Source: Sphingobacterium olei
GTDB taxonomy: Bacteria > Bacteroidota > Bacteroidia > Sphingobacteriales > Sphingobacteriaceae
Assembly: GCF_005048855.1 (NCBI RefSeq)
Contig: NZ_SUME01000004.1
Coordinates: 186,001-250,000, forward strand
Reading direction: 5' to 3'
Length of the DNA stretch: 64,000 bases
This document shows positions 10,300 through 22,022 of this stretch, in pieces. The notes below the pieces were generated by a model, which saw only the letters and a program-made list of their open reading frames with translations, made no database searches and was not told the DNA's origin. Position 1 is the first letter of the stretch. Each line of letters starts with the position of its first letter. Made by a program: the position numbers and the translations under genes.

Positions 10300-11514
10300 A
10301 TGAAAAATATATATAAACTACTTTTAATGGTTACTCTAGCCGGAATTCACTGGGGTTGCGGTGAGGACGGACTCCGTTCGCCTTTAGAGGGTAATGGAAC
10401 TGCTCCAGGCCCCGTAACAAATATACATGTCGAAAATTTAGCTGGAAAGGCAAAAATCACCTATACGGTGCCTGAACAACAAGATCTTCTATATGTTAAA
10501 GCCGTTTATACGTTAGCAACGGGACGGAAAATGGAAGTTAAATCCTCCTATTATAACAATTGGCTGCTTGTAGAAGGATTTGCAAATGAAGGCGAATACG
10601 ACGTGCAGCTGTTTGCTGTAAACCGGAGTGAGACTGCTTCAGAACCTGTACTGGTGAAAATACATCCACTTGAATCGCCAATTTGGGACGTGTTTCGAAA
10701 TTTAGAAGTTAGTCCAGCATTTAGCGGTGTGAGACTGCGTACGGATAATCCTGAACGAAGCGATATTGCGATACAGGTTATGCAATTGGATGAGTATGGG
10801 GAATGGCTAACTCACCCAAATAGCTTGTATACTTCTACAGATTCTATTGCTTATATTTTACGTGATGCCAAGTTAGATACAGTTGATCAAACATTTGCTT
10901 TTACCGTACGCGATCGTTGGCTTAACTATACAGATACGCTATATGCGAATTTAAAGCCCCTATACGAAGCTGCTCTGCCCAAGTCTAATTATGTGGGCAT
11001 GAGTAATACGCCCGGAGATGCGCCTTTTAATCCCTCCACGTCTATGAGTGGTATGTGGGATAATAATATAATGGACTGGCCTCGCGTCTACCAAACGCGG
11101 AATGCACACCCAGGGGTCCATGTGATCACCTTTGATATTGGACGCTTGGCTAAATTAAGCCGGATTGTAATTTGGGATTATCCTGAGTATTACAGCAGTG
11201 GTGGATTTGCACGTACCTATTATTATTTAGGAAATCTCAAGGAATTTGAAATATGGGGATCGGATATTCCTCCTGTAGATGAAAGCTTCGACAACTGGCA
11301 TCTGTTGGGTAAATATAATGCAACTAAGCCCTCAGGTTTACCATTTGGACAGCAGAATAACGAGGATTATCAATCGGCGAACGCGGGGCTTAGTTGGGAC
11401 TTTGAAGTAACCGCCCCAAAAGCACGGTATTTACGTATTCGAAGCACAAAAAATTGGGGGGGGACGTCTTATATGGGTATCGCTGAAATACAGGTATATG
11501 GAGATCCTCGATAA
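10300..11514 (+). CDS. Surface lipoprotein, DUF4959/DUF5000-type glycan-binding protein
   Basis: A 404-residue lipoprotein (signal ends GIHWGCGEDG). The N-terminal half looks like two Ig/Fn3-like modules (PGPVTNIHVENLAGKAKITY), characteristic of DUF4959. The C-terminal third, from about residue 240, is a discoidin (F5/8 type C)-like DUF5000 domain: HPGVHVITFDIGRLAKLSRI, FEIWGSD, ARYLRIRSTKNWGG, IAEIQVYGD. Proteins of this layout directly after SusD serve as surface glycan-binding proteins, so a role in capturing polysaccharide is likely. It is 17 bp after SusD. No catalytic residues were recognised. Confidence 0.8.
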   Translation: MKNIYKLLLMVTLAGIHWGCGEDGLRSPLEGNGTAPGPVTNIHVENLAGKAKITYTVPEQQDLLYVKAVYTLATGRKMEVKSSYYNNWLLVEGFANEGEYDVQLFAVNRSETASEPVLVKIHPLESPIWDVFRNLEVSPAFSGVRLRTDNPERSDIAIQVMQLDEYGEWLTHPNSLYTSTDSIAYILRDAKLDTVDQTFAFTVRDRWLNYTDTLYANLKPLYEAALPKSNYVGMSNTPGDAPFNPSTSMSGMWDNNIMDWPRVYQTRNAHPGVHVITFDIGRLAKLSRIVIWDYPEYYSSGGFARTYYYLGNLKEFEIWGSDIPPVDESFDNWHLLGKYNATKPSGLPFGQQNNEDYQSANAGLSWDFEVTAPKARYLRIRSTKNWGGTSYMGIAEIQVYGDPR

Positions 11515-11548
11515 ATAACAAACTGATTACATACTTAAGAAAAGAGTT

Positions 11549-12781
11549 ATGAACATTTATAAAAAAAATAGTGGAATAGCAATCTTTGTTTTCCTACTAC
11601 TATTGATCATAGGGTCAGCGGGATGTTCCAAGATGGACGAGTGGAAAGAACATGTTAAAGATGGTGAGATTTCGTATACAGGAAAGCTGGATTCCCTTCG
11701 GATCTATTCCGGGAAAAATCGGGTAAAAATTGAAGGACTATTTATATCGGATCCTAAAGTTGTGGAATGTCGTATATTTTGGAACGGTCGGAAAGATTCT
11801 GTTTCAGTACCGATTAAAAGAACCCAAAATACCGATACATTACGTTTGTTGCTAGAAAATATGGCTGAAAACGTACATAATTTCGAGGTGGTCACTTTTG
11901 ACAACGAGGGAAATAAGTCAGTCACTGTATATGGTACAGGAACCGTCTACGGCGAACGTTACCAGCAGTCACTATTTAATAGACCAATCGTAGTTAATAG
12001 TTTGAAAGCCTACGACAATACCTTTACGGCTACGTTTGGAAATGTGGATCGTACCCTTGGAATTTTTGCAACAGAGATCAAATATGTTGATACTGAAGGT
12101 ATAACTCATACTAAAAGGTTATCTATCGATGATAAAGATGTCGCTTTTGAGAACGTAAAGATCGACGAGAAAATGGTTCTTAGGAGTCTCTATCTGCCAG
12201 ATACTTTATGTTTGGACACATTCTATACGCCCTATACGGATTTTAATCCTTCATTAACCTACTATAGAAATCTGGGATATCCGTTCACTGCAACAAATAT
12301 ATCCGGTCGCTGGGGTGTATTACAAGATTGGAACTCCAATGCTGCTGCTAATGCTATAAGCGGTAGAGGTAGTTGGGATACCAACACCGGTGTTGGTGTG
12401 CTTGCTGCGGAAGCCGGGTGGGGAACACCTAATATTAACAATGGAAAGATATATCAGTCTACTACTTTGCCTGCGGGAAAATATAAGGTAGATATCGAAT
12501 TCCGTAGAAACAATGTTACGGCTAACGTTGATGCCACTAATAACTTAATCTATTTTGTTGTTACTAACAATGGTACTATTCCGAATGTTGCAGATGTACC
12601 ATCTTCCAATAGCTTGGGTTATTATAATTTAGCGTGGATTAATGACGCGTACAGGGTTGTCTCTTTTGAGTTTGATAATCCAGTGACGCAGGAGGTAACG
12701 ATAGGATACGTGGCCAATCTAATGAGCTCAAGTAATCAGTATTTTAATGTGCGGGGAATGTCACTTACCCTAGTGGAGTAG
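11549..12781 (+). CDS. Surface lipoprotein, DUF4998-type, with C-terminal carbohydrate-binding-like domain
   Basis: A 410-residue lipoprotein (signal ends IIGSAGCSKMDEW). Residues about 25-210 match the DUF4998 layout seen in Bacteroidetes glycan loci (YTGKLDSLRIYSGKNRVKI, VVECRIFWNGRKDSV). The C-terminal part from about residue 240 (GRWGVLQDWNSN, LPAGKYKVDIEFRR, YFNVRGMSLTLVE) resembles the beta-sandwich domain often labelled DUF5013. Like the preceding gene it is probably a non-catalytic surface glycan-binding protein. It is 34 bp after its neighbour and is followed by a GC-rich hairpin that may end or attenuate the transcript. Confidence 0.72.
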   Translation: MNIYKKNSGIAIFVFLLLLIIGSAGCSKMDEWKEHVKDGEISYTGKLDSLRIYSGKNRVKIEGLFISDPKVVECRIFWNGRKDSVSVPIKRTQNTDTLRLLLENMAENVHNFEVVTFDNEGNKSVTVYGTGTVYGERYQQSLFNRPIVVNSLKAYDNTFTATFGNVDRTLGIFATEIKYVDTEGITHTKRLSIDDKDVAFENVKIDEKMVLRSLYLPDTLCLDTFYTPYTDFNPSLTYYRNLGYPFTATNISGRWGVLQDWNSNAAANAISGRGSWDTNTGVGVLAAEAGWGTPNINNGKIYQSTTLPAGKYKVDIEFRRNNVTANVDATNNLIYFVVTNNGTIPNVADVPSSNSLGYYNLAWINDAYRVVSFEFDNPVTQEVTIGYVANLMSSSNQYFNVRGMSLTLVE

Positions 12782-12794
12782 TCATATTTAAACC

Positions 12795-12829
12795 GGGGCT
12801 GTCTAAATCTCTTAAGGCAGCCCCTTTAC
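12795..12829 (+). terminator. Hairpin between operon genes, partial terminator
   Basis: The arms GGGGCTG (12795-12801) and CAGCCCC (12818-12824) form a perfect 7 bp GC-rich stem followed by a short T stretch. The next gene starts 13 bp further on, so this may be a leaky terminator that lowers expression of the downstream lipoprotein. Confidence 0.55.
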
Positions 12830-12841
12830 TAAAGACATTTT

Positions 12842-14038
12842 ATGATTAAATACATATTTTATTCCCTTTTATTCATGTTTGGATGTGGAAAAGCCCCGTC
12901 AAATCCGCCCGAACAACCCGGAAAGGAAGAGCAGGTCGTTGTGATTCCTACACTTGCTGTGGCCCTAGTAGACAAGGTCACTACTACGAAAGCCTTGTTG
13001 AAAACTAAGATCGAGCATAACGGAGGTGCTTCTATTACCGAGCGTGGAATCTGTTGGGCGACTCATAGTACTCCTACAGTTAGTGATTTTAAAGCATCGC
13101 CTAGCACCGTATCCGGATCTGGTGAATTTGAAGTCGAATTAACGGGACTCGTAGGAGGAAAGACATATTACGCCCGATCATTTGCATCCAACTCGGCCGG
13201 GAGAGCTTATGGCAATACCCTAGAATTTACTACCGAAAGCTACGAAGATGCAAAGGTCTCGGCTACCTCTGTTACCTTCTATAAGCTTAATAGTATGCAA
13301 GCTTCCGCGACGATCGAGACAGATGGTGGCGCAGCTGTTTTAGAAGCAGGAATCTGTTTCTCCGAAACGCAAAATCCTACTATTGACAACCACATAGCAA
13401 AGGCTACTAGTATAAGCAATGGAGCATTTAAGGTAGATGTGACAAATTTAGTTCTAGGAAAGACCTTCTATGCAAAATCGTATGTTAAGACGGCGAAAGG
13501 GACTTATTATGGTAGCCAAGCCTCTTTTCAAACGTTTAACAAGGGAAAAATAACAGTTAATTATCACAATCAAGCTAGTATTCCGGCTGAAGTTTTTTCG
13601 CGTTTGAAAGCAATGGCCGACCAAGGGGTAAAGTTATTAGAAGAACATACAAGCATTGTTAAAACTGTCACCATTGAGTATAATACAGGCGTTGCTACGG
13701 CTGATGCGAGTTTCACCGGATGGATGCGTTGGGGATCGAATATCTCTTATCAAAAGGCAGGAACATTTCTGCATGAATTTTCACATACAATAGGATCTGG
13801 TACGACCAGTTATTGGACTGGTACACTACTTAAAAATGGACTTTATACGGGAGCGAGTGCTAATTTGGCCCTGCAGAAAGCAATCAATGATCCAGCAGCC
13901 TATCTAAGAGGAGATGGACAACATTGGTGGCCCTACGGTATTAATGGTGCCCATGAAGATACGGGAAAGGAATCTGATTATATTGTTACGACCCTCATTA
14001 TGGAGGGATTTAAGAGAGATGGTATTCCTATTCAATAA
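12842..14038 (+). CDS. Lipoprotein with Fn3-like modules and HExxH metallopeptidase-like domain
   Basis: A 398-residue lipoprotein (LLFMFGCGKAPS). Two tandem beta-modules occupy about residues 35-235; both carry a motif of the form RGICWAT...PT...GKTYYARSFA / AGICFSETQNPT...GKTFYAKSY and resemble the single module of the GH16 lipoprotein at 3888. The C-terminal domain (about 235-398) has HEFSHTIGSGT near residue 312. This is an HExxHxxGxG sequence like the metzincin zinc site, but Thr stands where the third His ligand would be. Trp-rich segments follow (GQHWWPYGING). It may be a zinc peptidase with a different third ligand or a catalytically lost, glycan-binding relative. I do not recognise the family. 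The hairpin upstream suggests separate or reduced expression. Confidence 0.6.
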   Translation: MIKYIFYSLLFMFGCGKAPSNPPEQPGKEEQVVVIPTLAVALVDKVTTTKALLKTKIEHNGGASITERGICWATHSTPTVSDFKASPSTVSGSGEFEVELTGLVGGKTYYARSFASNSAGRAYGNTLEFTTESYEDAKVSATSVTFYKLNSMQASATIETDGGAAVLEAGICFSETQNPTIDNHIAKATSISNGAFKVDVTNLVLGKTFYAKSYVKTAKGTYYGSQASFQTFNKGKITVNYHNQASIPAEVFSRLKAMADQGVKLLEEHTSIVKTVTIEYNTGVATADASFTGWMRWGSNISYQKAGTFLHEFSHTIGSGTTSYWTGTLLKNGLYTGASANLALQKAINDPAAYLRGDGQHWWPYGINGAHEDTGKESDYIVTTLIMEGFKRDGIPIQ

Positions 14039-14131
14039 TTGGTTAGTCAGGCCGCAAGGGATTGTAATACTTGTTTTGTAACGAAGATGTAGCAGGTTTA
14101 AATCCTAAATATCTAAATACCCGACCTTTTA

Positions 14132-14170
14132 GACGAATTTGCCCCTCTTTTCGAGTCAATTCCGCAAATA
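14132..14170 (+). promoter_or_regulatory. Candidate HTCS operator, copy 2
   Basis: Begins GACGAATTTGCCCCTC at 14132 and aligns with the element at 3659 over about 35 bases with only a few differences and one gap. The first half-site is GAATTTGCCCCTC (14135-14147); a weaker second one, CAATTCCGC, lies about 21 bp on. It sits 57 bp before the GH16-GH43 gene and probably drives the second transcription unit of the locus. Confidence 0.55.
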
Positions 14171-14226
14171 TTTTTGTGATCGGATCCCATGTGGATACCT
14201 TTTAATCAACGTATGAATAAATTTTT

Positions 14227-16119
14227 ATGAATCGACTTTTGCTTTTTTTTTGCTTACTTCTAGTTCAGTACGCCGATGCACAAGATGATATGGACATCTA
14301 CACGCTCGTATGGTCAGACGAGTTTAATAACGAAGGAAAAGTAGATCCTCAAAACTGGTCCTTCGAAGATGGTTTTAAACGAAACAATGAAGACCAATGG
14401 TATCAACGGGAAAATGCCTATTGCAAGGATGGTTTACTGGTTATCGAAGCCCGTAAAGAAACAAAGCCCAGCCCCACTTTTAAGAAAGGGAGCAACCATT
14501 GGGCAGAGTCACGTCCACATATCCAATATACTTCCTCATCGATAAATACCCAAGGTAAGCATAGCTGGAAATATGGACGCTTTGAGATGAGGGCCCGCAT
14601 TCCTATTGGGTCTGGATTATGGCCAGCATTTTGGACATTAGGTGTCGATAAAGAATGGCCTTCCAATGGTGAGATAGACATTATGGAATACTACAAAGGC
14701 AATATACTGGCCAATATCGCGACAGGGACCGCCAAACAATGGAACGCCGAATGGCACAGCACCACGAAGTCTGTTAAAGAGCTTGGCGGACAAGCATGGG
14801 CGGCACAGTTTCATGTGTGGCGCATGGATTGGGATGAAAATGAAATTGCGTTGTACGTAGACGACCAATTGCTGAATCGTGTACCACTGCAGCGATTGGT
14901 AAATAAAGACGGAAGCGGTTTCAATCCCTTCCAACAGCCGCATTACATCTTGTTGAACTTTGCACTGGGGGGTATCAACGGCGGAAAAATCGATGATAGT
15001 TTGCTGCCAGCAAAATATGAAATCGACTATGTACGTGTTTATCAAAAAAATACTGCGGCACAGCCGCGCAGTTCACAGTTTACACCTGGTGATCGCTGGC
15101 TTGATAAAAATGGCGCCCATATCAACGCACATGGAGGTGGAATTCTCCATCATGACGGTACCTACTATTGGTATGGCGAGAAGAGAGGCGGGCGTGAATC
15201 CCAGGGGGTTAACGTGTATTCATCCAAAGACCTTTACAATTGGGAATTCCAAGGTTTAGCACTCTCACCAGCGTCTGATCCAAACAGCCCAATTAGCTGG
15301 GGATGTATAATCGAGCGTCCTAAAGTAATCTTCAACGAAAAGACTAAGAAATTTGTTATGTTTTTTCATTTGGAGCTGAAAGGTCAAGGCTATGCTGCTG
15401 CCCAAGTTGGTATTGCAGTGTCTAATTCGCCAACTGGGAATTTTACGTTTTTGGAATCTTCCCGGGTCAATGCGGGCGTATGGCCGTTGAATATGACCAA
15501 AGGCCAACGGGAGTCGAATGTCAATCCCCGCGATCATGGTACCTGGTGGACACCAGAATGGCGGAAAGCGGTTGAAGAGGGATTATTTGTGCGAAGGGAT
15601 TTCTTAGGAGGTCAGATGTGTCGCGATATGACCTTATTTGTCGATGACGATGGCACCGCTTACCATATTTATTCTTCAGAAGAAAATCTTACACTACATA
15701 TCGCCGAACTAACCCACGATTATTTAGGCTATACCGGTAAATATACCCGCATCGCGCCGGGCGGACATAATGAGGCTCCTACGCTCTTGAAAAAAGACGG
15801 TAAATATTATATGGTTACCTCCGGCTGTACAGGGTGGGATCCCAATGCGGCGCGTCTGCTGATTGCGGATGATATGTTGGGAGACTGGACATTGTTACCT
15901 AATCCTTGTGTGGGAAAGGATGCACATCTTACATTTCGCGGACAGGGAACACATTTACTACCTGTGCAAGGTAAGAAAGATGCCTTTATTTTTATGGCCG
16001 ATCGTTGGAAGCCGCGCAATTTAATTGATAGCCGGTATCTCTGGCTTCCGGTTACCTTCAGCGGTAACCAATTGAGCCTTCACTGGAAGGAAGAATGGGA
16101 TTTAAGCGTTTTCGATTAG
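14227..16119 (+). CDS. Two-domain glycoside hydrolase: GH16 fused to GH43-like domain
   Basis: Secreted enzyme (signal peptide ends QYADAQ; no lipobox, so periplasmic). Residues about 25-275 are a complete GH16 domain: LVWSDEFN, YGRFEMRARIP, GLWPAFWTLG, and the catalytic GEIDIMEY with Glu149, Asp151 and Glu154. From about residue 285 a five-bladed-propeller GH43-type domain follows: INAHGGGILHHDGTYYWYGE, IIERPKVIFNEKT, HNEAPTLLKKDGKYYMV. The AHGGG start without the usual N-terminal catalytic Asp, and the Glu residues in ERPK and NEAP, resemble exo-beta-1,3-galactanase subfamilies of GH43. An endo- and an exo-acting unit in one chain would work together. It leads the second transcription unit, 12 bp before GH2. 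Subfamily and substrate are inferred. Confidence 0.88.
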   Translation: MNRLLLFFCLLLVQYADAQDDMDIYTLVWSDEFNNEGKVDPQNWSFEDGFKRNNEDQWYQRENAYCKDGLLVIEARKETKPSPTFKKGSNHWAESRPHIQYTSSSINTQGKHSWKYGRFEMRARIPIGSGLWPAFWTLGVDKEWPSNGEIDIMEYYKGNILANIATGTAKQWNAEWHSTTKSVKELGGQAWAAQFHVWRMDWDENEIALYVDDQLLNRVPLQRLVNKDGSGFNPFQQPHYILLNFALGGINGGKIDDSLLPAKYEIDYVRVYQKNTAAQPRSSQFTPGDRWLDKNGAHINAHGGGILHHDGTYYWYGEKRGGRESQGVNVYSSKDLYNWEFQGLALSPASDPNSPISWGCIIERPKVIFNEKTKKFVMFFHLELKGQGYAAAQVGIAVSNSPTGNFTFLESSRVNAGVWPLNMTKGQRESNVNPRDHGTWWTPEWRKAVEEGLFVRRDFLGGQMCRDMTLFVDDDGTAYHIYSSEENLTLHIAELTHDYLGYTGKYTRIAPGGHNEAPTLLKKDGKYYMVTSGCTGWDPNAARLLIADDMLGDWTLLPNPCVGKDAHLTFRGQGTHLLPVQGKKDAFIFMADRWKPRNLIDSRYLWLPVTFSGNQLSLHWKEEWDLSVFD

Positions 16120-19323
<3,204 letters not shown>

Positions 19324-19458
19324 TCCCGTCGTATCAAGCTATTCGGTGCGTATTGATGAGTATGTAGACTACAATAGACGGGGTTGTATATGTTAATCCG
19401 AGGAGAAAGTTTTAATTTTAGGGTTGTAAATAAGCCTAACTGAAGATAAGAATCTATA

Positions 19459-21957
19459 ATGAACAATAAAATGAAACTAACAATACTTTATACGCTTTTT
19501 ATGGTGCTTGTTACGCCTATGGCGTTACTCGCTCAACCTGGGTTTGGAAAAGCTGAAAAAATAAACAATGATTGGGCGTTCCGATTGGGCGATATCGAAG
19601 ATGGAGCCAAGATTGATTTGGATTTACGTGGGTGGAAAAAAGTAGCCCTGCCCCATGACTGGACTGTAAAACAGACCTTGAGTCCGTCGCTAGCAAGTGC
19701 GACGGGTTATTTGCCCGGAGGGATCGGTTGGTATCGCAAGCAGTTCGATGTAGCTGCAGATAAGCAGGGAGAGAAAATCTACCTATACTTCGAAGGGGTA
19801 TATAATAGGAGCGAGGTTTTCGTCAATGGGCAGTCGTTAGGAAAACGTCCAAATGGATACATCTCTTTTATGTACGACGCAACACCCTACATCAAATTTG
19901 GTGGCGAGAATGTGATCGCTGTACGTGTCGATCATAGTCAAGATGCAGATTCGCGCTGGTATACCGGTTCAGGTATATACCGCGATGTATGGATGGTAAC
20001 TGCCAATCCTGTTCATATCGATCAGTGGGGTGTGTATGCCTACCCGAGCGTTGATGGCAATAAGTCAAAACTACATGTTCAGGTCGATTTAAAAAATGAA
20101 CTTGCCGTTTCAGCCACCGTATCCATAGCCAATGAACTCGTTGACTCTAATGGGAAGACTGTTGCTAAAAAAACGACGAAGTGCGTTATTGCTCCGGGAA
20201 TGCAGCACGAGGCCAAGTTGTCTTTTGATGTTAAAAATCCACAGCTATGGAGCTTGAAAAATCCGCAGCTGTATACGTTGAAGACCAGTGTGTTGCAAGA
20301 CGGGAAACGCATTGATGCGTCGGAGGTAAAAACAGGTTTTAGAACCTATACCTTTGATGCGAATAAGGGATTTGCATTAAATGGCGAGTGGATGAAAGTC
20401 AAAGGTGTCTGTTTGCATCATGATGCTGGCGTCTTAGGGGCAGAGGTTTATCCGGAAGTGTGGAGGCGCCGTTTGTTAACGTTAAAATCGTTGGGTGTAA
20501 ATGCGATTCGTACCAGCCACAATCCACAAGCAAGCAGTCTGTATGAGTTGTGTGATGAGCTGGGGCTTCTCGTAATGAATGAAGCTTTTGATGAATGGGA
20601 ATTTCCCAAACGTAAATGGCTACAGGGATGGAATCAAGGTACTCCTGGATTCCAGGGGACATATGATTTTTTTGAAGAGTGGGGAGAGCGTGATCTGGCA
20701 GATATGGTAAAAAGAGACCGAAACCATATTTCGATATTTGCATGGAGTATAGGTAATGAGGTCGATTATCCGAATGATCCGTATTCGCATCCGGTATTAG
20801 CAGGTAGTAAAGAAGGAGGTTTTACCCAGCCTATTTTTGGGGGCTATAAAAAAGATGCTCCAGATGCCATGCGGTTAGGTGATATCGCAAAGCGCCTCGT
20901 CGCTGTTGTCAAAAAGTATGACACGAGTAGACCGGTTACGGCAGGGTTAGCTGGCGTTGCCATGTCGAATGAAACGGCCTATCCCGCGGCATTGGATATT
21001 ACCGGTTATAACTACACCGAGAGCCGTTACGGGAGCGATCATGCCCGCTACCCGCAGCGGGTTATTTTCGGGAGCGAAAATAGACATGATTTCGGTGCTT
21101 GGCGGGCCGTGAAAGATCAAGAACATATCTTCGGGCAGTTCCTGTGGACCGGGATTGATTACCTGGGCGAATCCGGAAGATGGCCTTCCAGAGGATTTTA
21201 TTCCGGACTTCTCGACTTTGGAGGCTTCATTAAGCCGAGGGGGTATTTTCGTCAATCGCTGTGGTCTGATGTACCGATGGCATACCTAGGCACATACCCT
21301 TTGCAGGGAGGTGGTGCCGCGACAGACGTCTGGTCGGTATTGGAAGCCGATCAAGGACAGAAAAAGGATCAAGCTCCCTCCATGGATGCCTGGCCAATTT
21401 GGAACTACCAAGATGGACAAGAAATTCGCGTCGTTTGTTACACCAATGCCGACCAAGCTCGATTAGAATTGAATGGTCAAGTCGTAGGTGAACTAAAACC
21501 ATATAATCAGAAAGATGGAATTATCCATTGGGATATTCCTTACAAGGCAGGCAAGTTGGAAGTCGTTGGTCTTGATGCACAAAATAAGGAAGTTTCACGT
21601 TATCATATCCAGTCCAGCAAACGGCCCCATGCACTTCAATTAATTAACCCGGTCGCGTCTGCAAAGAAAACGGACGATGTCGTACAAGTGGAGCTACAAG
21701 TAGTCGATGAGGACGGCGTGCCTGTGCTGTTGTCCGACGAAGAGATTGTCTGTCAGATTTCCGGACCAGCACGTTTATTGGGCATGGAAGCAGGAAATAA
21801 TTCGGATATGACCGATTATACCGATAACCGTCAACGTGTTTTCCATGGGAAGATTATCAATTATCTAAAAGTTTCGGGTCATGCCGGAGAAAAAGTATCT
21901 GTACGTTTTACTTCCACTTGGTTAACCCCTGTTGAAGTAAATTTTACGATAGAATAG
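19459..21957 (+). CDS. GH2 beta-galactosidase-like enzyme, DUF4982-type
   Basis: Secreted GH2 enzyme of 832 residues (signal ends MALLAQ). It has the jelly-roll domain (WKKVALPHDWTV, GGIGWYRKQF), Ig-like domain, TIM barrel (NGEWMKVKGVCLHHDAGVLG) and a C-terminal Ig-like DUF4982 part (DVWSVLEAD...EIRVVCYTNADQARLELNG). Acid/base Glu434 in SIGNEVDYP, nucleophile Glu540 in FGSENRHD. This shorter architecture is found in beta-galactosidases and some beta-glucuronidases; with the LacZ-type neighbour it probably supplies a second linkage specificity. The gene starts 135 bp after the first GH2. That gap holds an imperfect CCCGTC/GACGGG inverted repeat (19325-19383) but no clear promoter, so co-transcription is possible. 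It is the last gene of the locus. Confidence 0.9.
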   Translation: MNNKMKLTILYTLFMVLVTPMALLAQPGFGKAEKINNDWAFRLGDIEDGAKIDLDLRGWKKVALPHDWTVKQTLSPSLASATGYLPGGIGWYRKQFDVAADKQGEKIYLYFEGVYNRSEVFVNGQSLGKRPNGYISFMYDATPYIKFGGENVIAVRVDHSQDADSRWYTGSGIYRDVWMVTANPVHIDQWGVYAYPSVDGNKSKLHVQVDLKNELAVSATVSIANELVDSNGKTVAKKTTKCVIAPGMQHEAKLSFDVKNPQLWSLKNPQLYTLKTSVLQDGKRIDASEVKTGFRTYTFDANKGFALNGEWMKVKGVCLHHDAGVLGAEVYPEVWRRRLLTLKSLGVNAIRTSHNPQASSLYELCDELGLLVMNEAFDEWEFPKRKWLQGWNQGTPGFQGTYDFFEEWGERDLADMVKRDRNHISIFAWSIGNEVDYPNDPYSHPVLAGSKEGGFTQPIFGGYKKDAPDAMRLGDIAKRLVAVVKKYDTSRPVTAGLAGVAMSNETAYPAALDITGYNYTESRYGSDHARYPQRVIFGSENRHDFGAWRAVKDQEHIFGQFLWTGIDYLGESGRWPSRGFYSGLLDFGGFIKPRGYFRQSLWSDVPMAYLGTYPLQGGGAATDVWSVLEADQGQKKDQAPSMDAWPIWNYQDGQEIRVVCYTNADQARLELNGQVVGELKPYNQKDGIIHWDIPYKAGKLEVVGLDAQNKEVSRYHIQSSKRPHALQLINPVASAKKTDDVVQVELQVVDEDGVPVLLSDEEIVCQISGPARLLGMEAGNNSDMTDYTDNRQRVFHGKIINYLKVSGHAGEKVSVRFTSTWLTPVEVNFTIE

Positions 21958-21962
21958 CCAGG

Positions 21963-22010
21963 AGCAATCGACATTGCATTTTGCTTACAACACGTGTAAT
22001 GTCGATTGCT
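21963..22010. terminator. Bidirectional stem-loop between convergent genes
   Basis: A perfect 13 bp inverted repeat: AGCAATCGACATT (21963-21975) pairs with AATGTCGATTGCT (21998-22010). It lies exactly between the convergent GH2 and dusB genes. There is no long T stretch on either side, but position and stem strength suggest it separates the two transcripts. Confidence 0.6.
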
Positions 22011-22022
22011 ATTGGATCTTAT

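Noticed and set aside
14080..14120. A stretch resembling a tRNA T-loop (GCAGGTTTAAATCCT)
   Set aside because: No acceptor stem, anticodon arm or D-arm could be folded around it.
14638..15045. A 135-codon minus-strand frame inside the GH16-GH43 gene
   Set aside because: Antisense shadow of the GH16 domain; no recognisable motif.
19325..19383. CCCGTC/GACGGG inverted repeat between the two GH2 genes as a terminator
   Set aside because: The loop is more than 40 bases and there is no T run, so termination is doubtful.
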